Below are positions 31,976 to 38,737 of a stretch of 38,737 nucleotides of DNA, one piece after another. The stretch comes from CAYRDK01 sp043819345. Its GTDB lineage: Bacteria; Omnitrophota; Gorgyraeia; Velamenicoccales; Velamenicoccaceae. Under the pieces are notes generated by a model. It saw only the letters and a program-made list of their open reading frames with translations. It had not been told where the DNA came from and did not search any database. Numbering within the stretch: position 1 is the first letter of the stretch; each line of letters opens with the position of its first letter. Both the position numbers and the translations under genes were made by a program. The DNA is taken from the NCBI GenBank assembly GCA_043819345.1, contig JBDREX010000002.1:1-38737 (forward strand), given 5' to 3'.

Positions 31976-32758
31976 ATGACGAAAAAAACATTAAGCCAAA
32001 TCAATAAATTTCTGTTTCCTGTCTTATTCGGCCTTTTTATTGCAACATCTTTTTTTGCTGACAATTACAAAACAGTAGATCACATCGCGCCAAAAGCTCT
32101 TAAAGACCCTCTTCAAACAGAACCTAAAAATAAAAACATGATCCGTTTCACAAAAAATGATTATAAGTTTGAAATAAAACCCCTTTATGATTACGAAATC
32201 AATGGATTAGTTGTCAGTAAATTCGATTACGACAGCTGGCTTGTCAGTATCCGCAAGACTGATAAAATTTTCGTAACAGATTTATGCATCATATGGGGCA
32301 GTAATTTAAAAAAGAAAATCTACAAGAACCCTTTTGGGCGATTCAGCCAGGACATGCGCTTTTGTAATTACCAGTGCCACGGAGGAGAATTTAATGCTTG
32401 TGAATTTTCCAACAATCACCTTATCGTTAAAGATAAAAAAATGAGGAATAAAATAAAGAAGATACGGATAGGAGACCAGATCTCATTGCGTGGCCAACTC
32501 GTTTCCTTAAGTGCTGACCTCGTAAAGCAAGGAAGTGTTTTTGATGGGCAACACATCACGTGGCAATCCAGCACCACAAGACAAGATGGGGGCCACGGCG
32601 CTTGCGAAGTTATCTATGTAGAAGATGTTCAAATATTACAGAGAGGAAACCCTGTTGCCCGAACACTAAAATTTCTATCCCTGTTAAGTTTATTCAGCCT
32701 CATTATTATTAACCTGATTCAGATGGGCAAACCAAATAAAGAATTAGAAAATAGCTAA
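31976..32758 (+). CDS. Conserved unknown bitopic protein (GACE motif)
   Basis: A 260-aa protein with membrane segments near both ends (about 12-30 and 232-252). The central domain contains Y-D-Y-E-I-N-G-L-V-V-S, D-L-C-I-I-W-G, a cysteine pair region (residues about 130-145), F-S-N-N-H-L, G-D-Q-I-S-L-R-G-Q-L-V and Q-D-G-G-H-G-A-C-E-V. I believe this block recurs in proteobacterial proteins of unknown function, but I cannot name the family. A cysteine-rich periplasmic fold is possible. It starts five bases after the repeat protein gene. Confidence 0.6.
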   Translation: MTKKTLSQINKFLFPVLFGLFIATSFFADNYKTVDHIAPKALKDPLQTEPKNKNMIRFTKNDYKFEIKPLYDYEINGLVVSKFDYDSWLVSIRKTDKIFVTDLCIIWGSNLKKKIYKNPFGRFSQDMRFCNYQCHGGEFNACEFSNNHLIVKDKKMRNKIKKIRIGDQISLRGQLVSLSADLVKQGSVFDGQHITWQSSTTRQDGGHGACEVIYVEDVQILQRGNPVARTLKFLSLLSLFSLIIINLIQMGKPNKELENS

Positions 32759-32779
32759 CAGTAACAAACACAAAAACTT

Positions 32780-33493
32780 CTATTCAGAAAAAGCCAAATA
32801 CCCCATAATAAAAAAATTGACCAATGGTAATAGCATGAGCACACCAAGCCACTTTGGTTTGTGACGCGCCTGAGCAATCCCTGTCCAGATAATCACCATA
32901 GCCACGATATTTACGTAAGGAACAAATAAAAGAATAAACCACCAAATGGATGGCTTAGCGATCAGATAACACAAATAAAGATTACCGATAGGTATCCAGG
33001 CAAGCCACGGGTTTTCTGTTTGTGTTTTTATAGCAATCTTCTGCAGACAAACTGCCGAATACACATAAAACAAAACCATCAATACAAAAAAGCCCCACAT
33101 AAAAGGCACCATCTGCTTCATTTTTTCAAGATCCTGCGGATTAAAACTATTTTCATTTTCGTATAATCCTCTATCTGAAAAACCCTTCCCTGAACCCGCG
33201 CAATCCTGGCCTATCTCTTTTGTAAAAATCCTGCCTTGACAGGAAAACGTCACTCTGGAATCTGTAATTTTTAAAACTTTTATACCATCTATTTCTTCGC
33301 CCTCTTTAACCAGAGAATCGTTAATAATAGCCATAGGCTCCTGAGTATCAAACATAACACCACTCACACAATAATCAGCAACTCTCAAATCCTCCTGATC
33401 AGCCCGCGCTTCAAATACAAAACTAAAAGACAGCAAAAATAGAATACCGCCTAGCAAACCTAAAAAAAGACATTTCTTTATTGTTGTTCTCAT
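32780..33493 (-). CDS. GspB-like domain + DUF5684-like membrane protein
   Basis: A 237-aa protein. After a signal peptide (about 1-32, ending E-A-R-A) comes a short periplasmic domain (about 37-90) with S-G-V-M-F-D, A-I-I-N-D-S-L-V-K-E-G and R-V-T-F-S-C-Q-G-R-I-F, matching the GspB/PilP-like domain of the gene at 8467-9342. A membrane part (about 120-235) with T-E-N-P-W-L-A-W-I-P-I-G-N-L-Y resembles DUF5684. I start at the ATG at 33493, behind AGGAGG nine bases away, rather than 15 codons upstream. It converges on 31976-32758 and is divergent from 33680. Confidence 0.65.
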   Translation of the reverse strand: MRTTIKKCLFLGLLGGILFLLSFSFVFEARADQEDLRVADYCVSGVMFDTQEPMAIINDSLVKEGEEIDGIKVLKITDSRVTFSCQGRIFTKEIGQDCAGSGKGFSDRGLYENENSFNPQDLEKMKQMVPFMWGFFVLMVLFYVYSAVCLQKIAIKTQTENPWLAWIPIGNLYLCYLIAKPSIWWFILLFVPYVNIVAMVIIWTGIAQARHKPKWLGVLMLLPLVNFFIMGYLAFSE

Positions 33494-33592
33494 TATTTCC
33501 AGCCTCCTAAAATTATTGGATCGATTTCCCACTATCATTAATTATACAGATCATTCTCCTGATTATAAAGTTTTTTCTCTCGCATTTTTTTG

Positions 33593-33620
33593 TTGCTATT
33601 TTCCATAACCACGCTAAAAT
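33593..33620 (+). promoter_or_regulatory. Promoter of the DUF3820 gene
   Basis: TTGCTA (33593-33598), 16 bases, TAAAAT (33615-33620). The leader to the ATG at 33680 would be about 53 bases; the ribosome-binding site is AAGGA. Confidence 0.5.
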
Positions 33621-33679
33621 AAAAATGTTAGAGAAAAATAGAGCCATCACAAAATACTAGATCACACAAGGATATTCCA

Positions 33680-33895
33680 ATGAGCCTGGGAAACCAAGAT
33701 TTTCTCCTTAAAATTGCCAAGACACGCATGCCTTTTGGCAAATATGCCAACCGATTGCTCGTTGATTTGCCTGAAAGCTATGTTGTCTGGCTCTCTCGCA
33801 AAGGCTTTCCAAAAGGAGAGCTCGGTACCATGCTTAAGATTGTCTACGAAATCAAACTCAACGGCTTAGAATACCTCTTCAAACCACTGCGCTAA
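33680..33895 (+). CDS. DUF3820 family protein
   Basis: A 71-aa protein of the DUF3820 family, recognised from M-P-F-G-K-Y-A-N-R-L-L-V-D-L-P, Y-V-V-W-L-S-R-K-G-F-P-K-G-E-L-G and K-L-N-G-L-E-Y-L-F. It is the normal size for the family, which is often annotated as a quorum-sensing-regulated or exonuclease-associated domain; the function is not established. AAGGA precedes the ATG. Confidence 0.9.
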   Translation: MSLGNQDFLLKIAKTRMPFGKYANRLLVDLPESYVVWLSRKGFPKGELGTMLKIVYEIKLNGLEYLFKPLR

Positions 33896-33959
33896 AAACT
33901 TCTGGCAATAATTAAAAAAAATGATATAATTTTCAAATCTGCACAAGAGCCAGGAAAAT

Positions 33960-34880
33960 ATGTTTAATATTCATGACCACATAAATCCCAGGCTTATCAC
34001 CTTAAATCTCCAAGCCAAGACAAAACAAGAAGCTATTGAAATGTTAGTTAACAAGCTTTTTGACGAGAGATCTGACTTGGCCTTCGGTAAAGATTTGGTG
34101 TATAAAGCCATTCTCGAGCGCGAAGATGCCCAAACAACCGGCATTGGCGATAAGCTCGCTTTTCCTCATGCCCGTATTGATGGATGGAAGGATTTTGTCA
34201 TCGTCATAGGCGTCAACAAAGAGGGCATTGATTTTCAAAGCCCGGATAAGATGCCAGCAAAATTCGTTTGCCTGATGATCTCCTCCATTGATAATCCCTA
34301 CACCATCCTACAGACCATGGCGGCCATTGCCCGTTTCTTTCATAATATCAACGGCGTCGAAACACTTCTTGAGCGCGCCACAACACCACAGCTCATTTTT
34401 GATGAATTCTCTAAGTACGAAGTCAAAACGGCTTCCTTAATCCATGCCCGCGATATCATGCGCCCAGTCAAACATTTTTTGAAATTAAATACATCCATTG
34501 AAGATGTTGTGCGCACCATGCACTTAAAACACGTTGATGTTTTGCCGGTAGTAGACGAAAACAACAAGATCTGTGGACAATTATCCTGTTTGGATATCTT
34601 TGAGCACGGCATACCAAACTTTTTTAAACAACTTCACACCGTTTCTTTTGTCAGGCATATCGACCCATTTGAAAAATATTTCAAAATCAAAAGGCAATTG
34701 ACAGTAAAAGATTTTCTTAAAAGTGAGTGCGCGACTATACCGCAAGAAGCCACTTTAATTGAAATCCTTTTTGAATTAACCGTAAAGAATAAGCCACGTC
34801 TTTTTGTAACTGGTAAAAATAGCACACTGGAAGGCGTCATAGACAGATTCAGCATCGTAGATAAAATACTCTTTTTTTAA
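33960..34880 (+). CDS. PTS IIA domain fused to CBS pair
   Basis: A 306-aa cytosolic protein. Residues about 5-150 form a PTS EIIA domain of the fructose/nitrogen type with phospho-acceptor H70 in L-A-F-P-H-A-R. Residues about 160-303 form two CBS modules beginning I-M-R-P-V-K-H-F. CBS pairs bind adenine nucleotides, so this may couple phospho-PTS state and energy charge. No sugar permease is near; the adjacent gene is an ArsB/NhaD-type transporter, and the regulator probably acts on it or on its expression. TATAAT at 33925-33930 could be its -10 box (weak -35). Confidence 0.85.
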   Translation: MFNIHDHINPRLITLNLQAKTKQEAIEMLVNKLFDERSDLAFGKDLVYKAILEREDAQTTGIGDKLAFPHARIDGWKDFVIVIGVNKEGIDFQSPDKMPAKFVCLMISSIDNPYTILQTMAAIARFFHNINGVETLLERATTPQLIFDEFSKYEVKTASLIHARDIMRPVKHFLKLNTSIEDVVRTMHLKHVDVLPVVDENNKICGQLSCLDIFEHGIPNFFKQLHTVSFVRHIDPFEKYFKIKRQLTVKDFLKSECATIPQEATLIEILFELTVKNKPRLFVTGKNSTLEGVIDRFSIVDKILFF

Positions 34881-34903
34881 TCAAACTCATTTAAAGGAAA
34901 CAC

Positions 34904-36211
34904 ATGCTTCTCTCAGTTCTCATATTTGCCGCAATTTACATATGTATCGCGACAGAAAAAATTGATAAAACCATCGTGGTTATCATGGGCGCCTTTCTGA
35001 TGTTTAGCCTCAATCTGGTACCCTTTGATACAGCCATGCGCGCGGTAGACTTAAACGTTATCTTCCTGCTAATTGGCATGATGACATGTGTTTTTGTTCT
35101 GTCTAAAACGGGCTTTTTTGAATGGATAGCCATTTCTGTAGCCAAGCGCTCCAAAGGAAGCCCTATCAAAATCATGCTTCTTTTCCTATGTGTCACCGCT
35201 TTCTTATCAGCTTTTCTAGATAACGTCACAACCATTATTTTATTAGCGCCCGTTACCATCCTGATTGCTGAAATCCTGGAAATTTCACCCGTTCCGTTCC
35301 TTATTCTAGAAGCAATAGCCTCTAACATCGGCGGAACAGCCACGCTCATTGGCGACCCACCCAACATTATTATCGGTTCACAAGCAAACTTAACCTTTAA
35401 TGACTTTTTAATAAATTTAGCACCTATTATTACAATTGTTTTTTTGGTATTCTTGACAACCGTTTACAGGATTTTTAAAAATAAATGGAACATCCCTGAA
35501 CAAATTAAAAAACGCGTCACGGAAGCTATCCCTCATTTAGCCATTATTGATAAAAAGAATATGATTCGGGCACTCATTGTTCTTGGAGCTATTTTTATCG
35601 GCTTTTTTACGCACAATATCACCGGCCTTAAACCTGGTATTATCGCCCTGGCCGGCAGTATGATCATGCTTCTTGTCTGCCACACAGAAATAGACAGAAC
35701 CCTCATGCGCGTAGAATGGGGCGTTGTTCTTTTCTTCATAGGCCTGTTTATTGTTGTCGCGGGACTGGAGCATAACGGTGTCATTGAAGTCATGGCCAAA
35801 TTTGTCATCCAGTCAGCGGGCAGTAATATATTTTTATTATGCCTAATTATTTTGGTAGCAAGCGCCTTCATTTCTGCAGTCCTGGATAATATTCCTTTTG
35901 TTATCGCCATGATCCCTATGGTCAAAGAACTCATTGCGCATCTAAGCCAATATTATGGCATAACCGATCCTGCGCTCATTCAGGCAAAAATAGCACACCC
36001 TTTGTGGTGGGCCCTGGCTCTTGGCGCTTGCTTAGGAGGCAACGGCACTCTAATCGGCGCTTCAGCAAATGTCATCGTTTCAAAAATTGGTGAACGCAAC
36101 AACCACCATATAAGCTTCTTTCGCTTTTTTAAATACGGCTTTCCAGTGATGATCCAATCTATCATCATCTGTGCTATCTATCTGTGGTTAAGATACTTTC
36201 TTAAACCATAA
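34904..36211 (+). CDS. ArsB/NhaD (SLC13-like) ion transporter
   Basis: A 435-aa polytopic membrane transporter with about eleven hydrophobic segments, belonging to the ion transporter superfamily (ArsB, NhaD, P-protein). The two inverted-repeat signatures are visible: L-D-N-V-T-T-I-I-L with G-G-T-A-T-L-I-G-D-P-P-N-I-I-I-G near 150, and L-D-N-I-P-F-V-I-A with G-G-N-G-T-L-I-G-A-S-A-N near 385. Transport of Na+/H+, arsenite or a dicarboxylate is possible; substrate is not readable. It lies 23 bases after the PTS IIA-CBS gene with a good ribosome-binding site. Confidence 0.88.
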   Translation: MLLSVLIFAAIYICIATEKIDKTIVVIMGAFLMFSLNLVPFDTAMRAVDLNVIFLLIGMMTCVFVLSKTGFFEWIAISVAKRSKGSPIKIMLLFLCVTAFLSAFLDNVTTIILLAPVTILIAEILEISPVPFLILEAIASNIGGTATLIGDPPNIIIGSQANLTFNDFLINLAPIITIVFLVFLTTVYRIFKNKWNIPEQIKKRVTEAIPHLAIIDKKNMIRALIVLGAIFIGFFTHNITGLKPGIIALAGSMIMLLVCHTEIDRTLMRVEWGVVLFFIGLFIVVAGLEHNGVIEVMAKFVIQSAGSNIFLLCLIILVASAFISAVLDNIPFVIAMIPMVKELIAHLSQYYGITDPALIQAKIAHPLWWALALGACLGGNGTLIGASANVIVSKIGERNNHHISFFRFFKYGFPVMIQSIIICAIYLWLRYFLKP

Positions 36212-36217
36212 GCCTTA

Positions 36218-36246
36218 TTGCAAAACAAGGTACTAAACGGTATAAT
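36218..36246 (+). promoter_or_regulatory. Promoter of the uracil-DNA glycosylase gene
   Basis: TTGCAA (36218-36223), 17 bases, a perfect TATAAT (36241-36246), leaving a leader of about 35 bases to the ATG at 36288. Confidence 0.65.
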
Positions 36247-36287
36247 TCAAAAAAGATATTTATCATCCATCCATCATATAGACAAAA

Positions 36288-36866
36288 ATGCAGAATGCGC
36301 TTGAATCACTGAAAGAAAAAGTTCGTCATTGCCAGAAATGTGGCCTGGCAAAAACCCGAAAAAATGTCGTTCCTGGAGAGGGAAAAGTTCCTACTCCGAT
36401 CTTATTTATTGGAGAAGCTCCAGGCGCATCCGAAGACGAAGCAGGGAGGCCTTTTTGCGGAAAAGCAGGGAGGGTGCTCGATGAACTCCTGACTAAAGCT
36501 GGCTTAAAACGCCAGGATATCTATATCGCCAACATCTTAAAATGCCGCCCACCCGGCAACAGAAACCCCGAAACAAAAGAAATACAGGCCTGCTGCGAAT
36601 ACCTCAACCAACAGATTGACTTAATCAAACCAAAAATTATCTGCTGTTTGGGTAATTTTTCAACTAAATACATCATGGAGAAATTTGACTTAAAGAACAA
36701 AGTGCAAGGAATCAGCAAAATTCACGGACAAGTCTTCATCGCGCCCACTTCAGCCGGCTCTATAAAAATTATCCCCTTGTACCACCCGGCCGTCGTCACC
36801 TACAACGCTACCACTATGCCCATTCTAGAAAAAGACTTTGCCATGCTCAAAAACATCCCCCGCTAA
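36288..36866 (+). CDS. Family 4 uracil-DNA glycosylase
   Basis: A 192-aa iron-sulfur uracil-DNA glycosylase that removes uracil from DNA. The cluster cysteines are C15 and C18 (C-Q-K-C), and the pair near C103 and C119. The catalytic block is G43-E-A-P-G47 with E-D-E-A-G-R-P-F-C-G after it, the second block is K-C-R-P-P-G-N-R-N, and the active histidine is in H166-P-A. The length is normal. It starts a DNA-repair segment that ends with Pol IV, although a separate promoter serves the downstream pair. Confidence 0.93.
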   Translation: MQNALESLKEKVRHCQKCGLAKTRKNVVPGEGKVPTPILFIGEAPGASEDEAGRPFCGKAGRVLDELLTKAGLKRQDIYIANILKCRPPGNRNPETKEIQACCEYLNQQIDLIKPKIICCLGNFSTKYIMEKFDLKNKVQGISKIHGQVFIAPTSAGSIKIIPLYHPAVVTYNATTMPILEKDFAMLKNIPR

Positions 36867-36982
36867 AAAAACACAGTTTTCTCACAATTTCTTCACCGCC
36901 TTAGAAAAAGCTTTGTTTCGGAAGCTTCAAAGGACAGATAGGAAAAACCCACTACAATTATTTATCAAAAACCCAAAATCTC

Positions 36983-37011
36983 TTGCTACCCACACAAATG
37001 TGTGGTATTCT
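36983..37011 (+). promoter_or_regulatory. Promoter whose spacer is a perfect palindrome (SOS operator candidate)
   Basis: TTGCTA (36983-36988), 17 bases, TATTCT (37006-37011). The spacer contains CCACACAAATGTGTGG (36990-37005), a 16-base palindrome filling almost the entire gap. The predicted transcription start coincides with the ATG at 37018. A protein bound there would block RNA polymerase directly. Confidence 0.6.
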
Positions 37012-37017
37012 TCGTTT

Positions 37018-37308
37018 ATGTTTAACCACGAAGCCAGATGGGACAGAGAATTACCCGCCCAATCAGAAACAGAATCAGGCTCACCAATAACTGTTTCCTG
37101 CGTGATTGAAAAAGGGCGTATTTTGCCAAAGTCTTTCCTCTGGCGTAAGCACAAATTCACCGTTGAAAAAGTCAACTTCTTCTGGAAGGATAAAAAAGGC
37201 AGGGAGGAGCTGTATTTTTTCAGCCTCCAGACACCCGAGGGTGCCTATGAGGTCATGTTCTCCAAAGAGTCCCTTTGCTGGCACTTAAAAAGGCTGCTAG
37301 GGCCATAA
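37018..37308 (+). CDS. DUF6504-like protein paired with Pol IV
   Basis: A 96-aa small protein. It is beta-rich, with F-L-W-R-K-H-K-F-T-V, F-F-W-K-D-K-K and a Y-F-F-S-L-Q-T-P-E-G-A-Y-E-V-M-F block, and resembles DUF6504, which often sits beside Y-family polymerase genes. The ATG at 37018 is chosen because a strong promoter ends only six bases upstream; starts further up would overlap the glycosylase gene in another frame. It precedes dinB by 41 bases, which suggests a two-gene damage-tolerance operon. Confidence 0.65.
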   Translation: MFNHEARWDRELPAQSETESGSPITVSCVIEKGRILPKSFLWRKHKFTVEKVNFFWKDKKGREELYFFSLQTPEGAYEVMFSKESLCWHLKRLLGP

Positions 37309-37349
37309 GCTCTAATTGAATCACTATTTTACAACCATCAAATATAAGC

Positions 37350-38522
37350 ATGATTCTCCACATTGATATGGACGCATTTTTTGCTTCCATTGAACAACGC
37401 GTTAATCCTCAATTTCGCGGCAAACCACTTATCGTAGGTTCACGTGACAATAAAAACCGTACAGTTGTCTGTGCCTCATCCTATGAGGCTAAAGCTTACG
37501 GAATTAATTCCGGTATGCAAAGCCGCGATGCTTTACGGCTTTGCCCATGGGCTTGTTTTGTACCAAGTGACTCGGCCAAATATAGCTATGTTTCCCATGA
37601 GATTTTTAAAATGCTGCAGGAATTTTCACCCCATGTAGAACACACAACAATTGATGAATTTGATTTAGAGCTAGATGGATTAGAATCTCTTTTTGGCTCA
37701 TTTTTAGAAATAGGCAAACGCGCAAAAAAACGCATCCAAGATATGTTTGGCTTGACCTGTTCCATAGGCATAGCACCCACATGGCACTTGGCTAAACTGG
37801 GAACAAAAATCCGTAAACCAAATGGCCTAATTTTGATCAATGAATCCAATGTAGACAGCATTATCAATGCTCTCCCTGTTGAAAAAATCTGCGGAATTGG
37901 GCCCGCTACAACAGCCCTTTTAAACAACCTAGGCATCAAAACCTGCGGCCAGTTAAAAGAAATATCTGAAGAAATCTTAATCAATAATTTTGGCAAATCT
38001 CTTGGCCACTGGTTATACGCAGTGCTGCGTTTTGATGAAAATATATCCTTTCATAAAGGTCAAAATGAAGGCTTGGAAATGCCAAAATCTATTGGCCATT
38101 CTTACACATTGCCTAAGCAAATCACAGATCCTGAAACCATAAAAACATGGCTTAAAATGCTGTCCGAAATGGTGGCTGAAAGGCTAAGAAAATCAAAACT
38201 CAGCGGCCGCACTGTAAGCCTGTGGGTCAATTCCGCAAATGATACTTTTTTCAGGCAGAAAACGTACCTGATGCCTATCCATGATGGCTGGGAAATCTTT
38301 CAGCGCGCTAATTCAATCCTTACGCAAAACAAGGCCAAAATTAGAGCGGTCCGGGCTCTTGGGGTCACACTCTCTAGCCTGGCTTTTAACAACCATCCCC
38401 CCTTACTGACAGAACAAAAAAGGAGGGAGGCGCTGCTGGATTCCATAGACAAAATCAATGCCAAATATGGCACATGGGCCATAGCACCAGCCGCTCTAAC
38501 CGCCATCAAAAACCACACCTAA
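37350..38522 (+). CDS. dinB: Y-family DNA polymerase IV
   Basis: A 390-aa translesion polymerase. The N-terminal palm motif I-L-H-I-D-M-D-A-F-F-A-S-I-E-Q is complete, the second catalytic block reads T-I-D-E-F-D-L-E-L (acidic pair present), and S-I-G-I-A-P with L-A-K-L-G-T follows. A little finger domain with I-N-A-K-Y-G lies at the C-terminus. No beta-clamp-binding pentapeptide (QL-x-LF-like) is visible at the end. It follows the DUF6504-like gene and may be SOS-induced through the palindromic promoter. The stretch from 38523 to the end of the window shows no gene. Confidence 0.92.
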   Translation: MILHIDMDAFFASIEQRVNPQFRGKPLIVGSRDNKNRTVVCASSYEAKAYGINSGMQSRDALRLCPWACFVPSDSAKYSYVSHEIFKMLQEFSPHVEHTTIDEFDLELDGLESLFGSFLEIGKRAKKRIQDMFGLTCSIGIAPTWHLAKLGTKIRKPNGLILINESNVDSIINALPVEKICGIGPATTALLNNLGIKTCGQLKEISEEILINNFGKSLGHWLYAVLRFDENISFHKGQNEGLEMPKSIGHSYTLPKQITDPETIKTWLKMLSEMVAERLRKSKLSGRTVSLWVNSANDTFFRQKTYLMPIHDGWEIFQRANSILTQNKAKIRAVRALGVTLSSLAFNNHPPLLTEQKRREALLDSIDKINAKYGTWAIAPAALTAIKNHT

Positions 38523-38737
38523 ATAACAAATCAAAAAGCAGCAGAAGAAGCTACCGGCAAAATAAAAAAGTATAAAATAGGCCAAAAAAGTATTATGCTG
38601 TAACTTCTTAAGTCCGTGCACAAATGCGCCAATATCCCAAATATAACGAAGTTAACATAAGATGTATTATAGGAACTTGTAGAAAGATTGATTTTAGGGG
38701 TTTTCAGTATCTTTTTATGATGTTTTTAAGGATTTTT

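Noticed and set aside
36838..37017. Upstream start for the DUF6504-like gene
   Set aside because: It overlaps the glycosylase gene in another frame, and a strong promoter lies just before the ATG at 37018.
1..38737. CRISPR array, prophage or insertion sequence
   Set aside because: No regularly spaced repeats, transposase, integrase or phage structural genes were seen.
38523..38737. Gene or regulator at the right edge
   Set aside because: The region is AT-rich with only short frames and no clear promoter or terminator; the next gene, if any, starts beyond the window.

Overview
The window reads as an AT-rich chromosome segment of a Gram-negative (outer-membrane-bearing) bacterium, coded almost entirely on the + strand in tight operons. 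The best guess is a member of the PVC superphylum, and within it candidate phylum Omnitrophota. Reasons: the small basic protein at 6432-6701 resembles the Chlamydiae/Verrucomicrobia/Planctomycetes small basic protein family; there are lipoproteins, a YaiO-type outer-membrane barrel, an AsmA-like protein and GspB-like domains; and several families are typical of uncultured lineages (DUF4416, DUF5684, a ~30-residue beta-repeat protein). The phylum is an inference, not a demonstration. No phage, transposase, CRISPR array or rRNA was seen.

Layout. 1-311: tRNA-Gly(CCC) followed by a GC-rich element framed by copies of the tRNA 3' end. 312-5773: tightly coupled genes for a LysM/degenerate-M23 lipoprotein, an AAA ATPase, a phosphoesterase, a HIT protein, a dNTPase and a GAF/HD-GYP protein. 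5795-8465: SPOR protein, PVC small basic protein, site-2 protease, AroB. 8467-9342 (minus): GspB-like membrane protein with a 16-Ser tract. 9495-11885: two PilZ proteins with an unlisted 44-aa zinc-ribbon protein between them, DUF4416, and a PflX-like radical SAM enzyme. 12131-16698: small membrane proteins, a REC-GGDDF-GspE_N fusion, a Cys-rich protein, UppP and an acyl-CoA ligase. 16757-19933: hypotheticals, a strong hairpin, LexA, and a divergent membrane/coiled-coil pair.

20055-25773 is the most system-like region: a stand-alone receiver, a sugar-nucleotide epimerase, a YaiO-like barrel, an anchored HEAT-repeat protein, a processive family-2 glycosyltransferase and a STAS-PilZ protein. 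It looks like a c-di-GMP-controlled exopolysaccharide synthesis/export locus. 25843-32758 holds a peptidoglycan-binding lipoprotein, a radical SAM/SPASM protein, a YgjP-like metallopeptidase, a CoA-binding protein, YajQ, an AsmA-like protein, an Smr protein, the repeat protein and a conserved unknown. 32780-38522 ends with a GspB-like/DUF5684 membrane protein, DUF3820, a PTS-IIA/CBS protein with an ArsB/NhaD-type permease, a family-4 uracil-DNA glycosylase and a DNA-repair pair (DUF6504-like + Pol IV) behind a promoter whose spacer is a perfect palindrome.

Two themes recur. C-di-GMP signalling parts (HD-GYP, GGDDF, three PilZ domains, a GspE_N-like domain, YajQ) are dense. Several strong sigma70-like promoters sit so close to start codons that the mRNAs are predicted to be leaderless. 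All family assignments come from reading motifs by eye; no database search was run.
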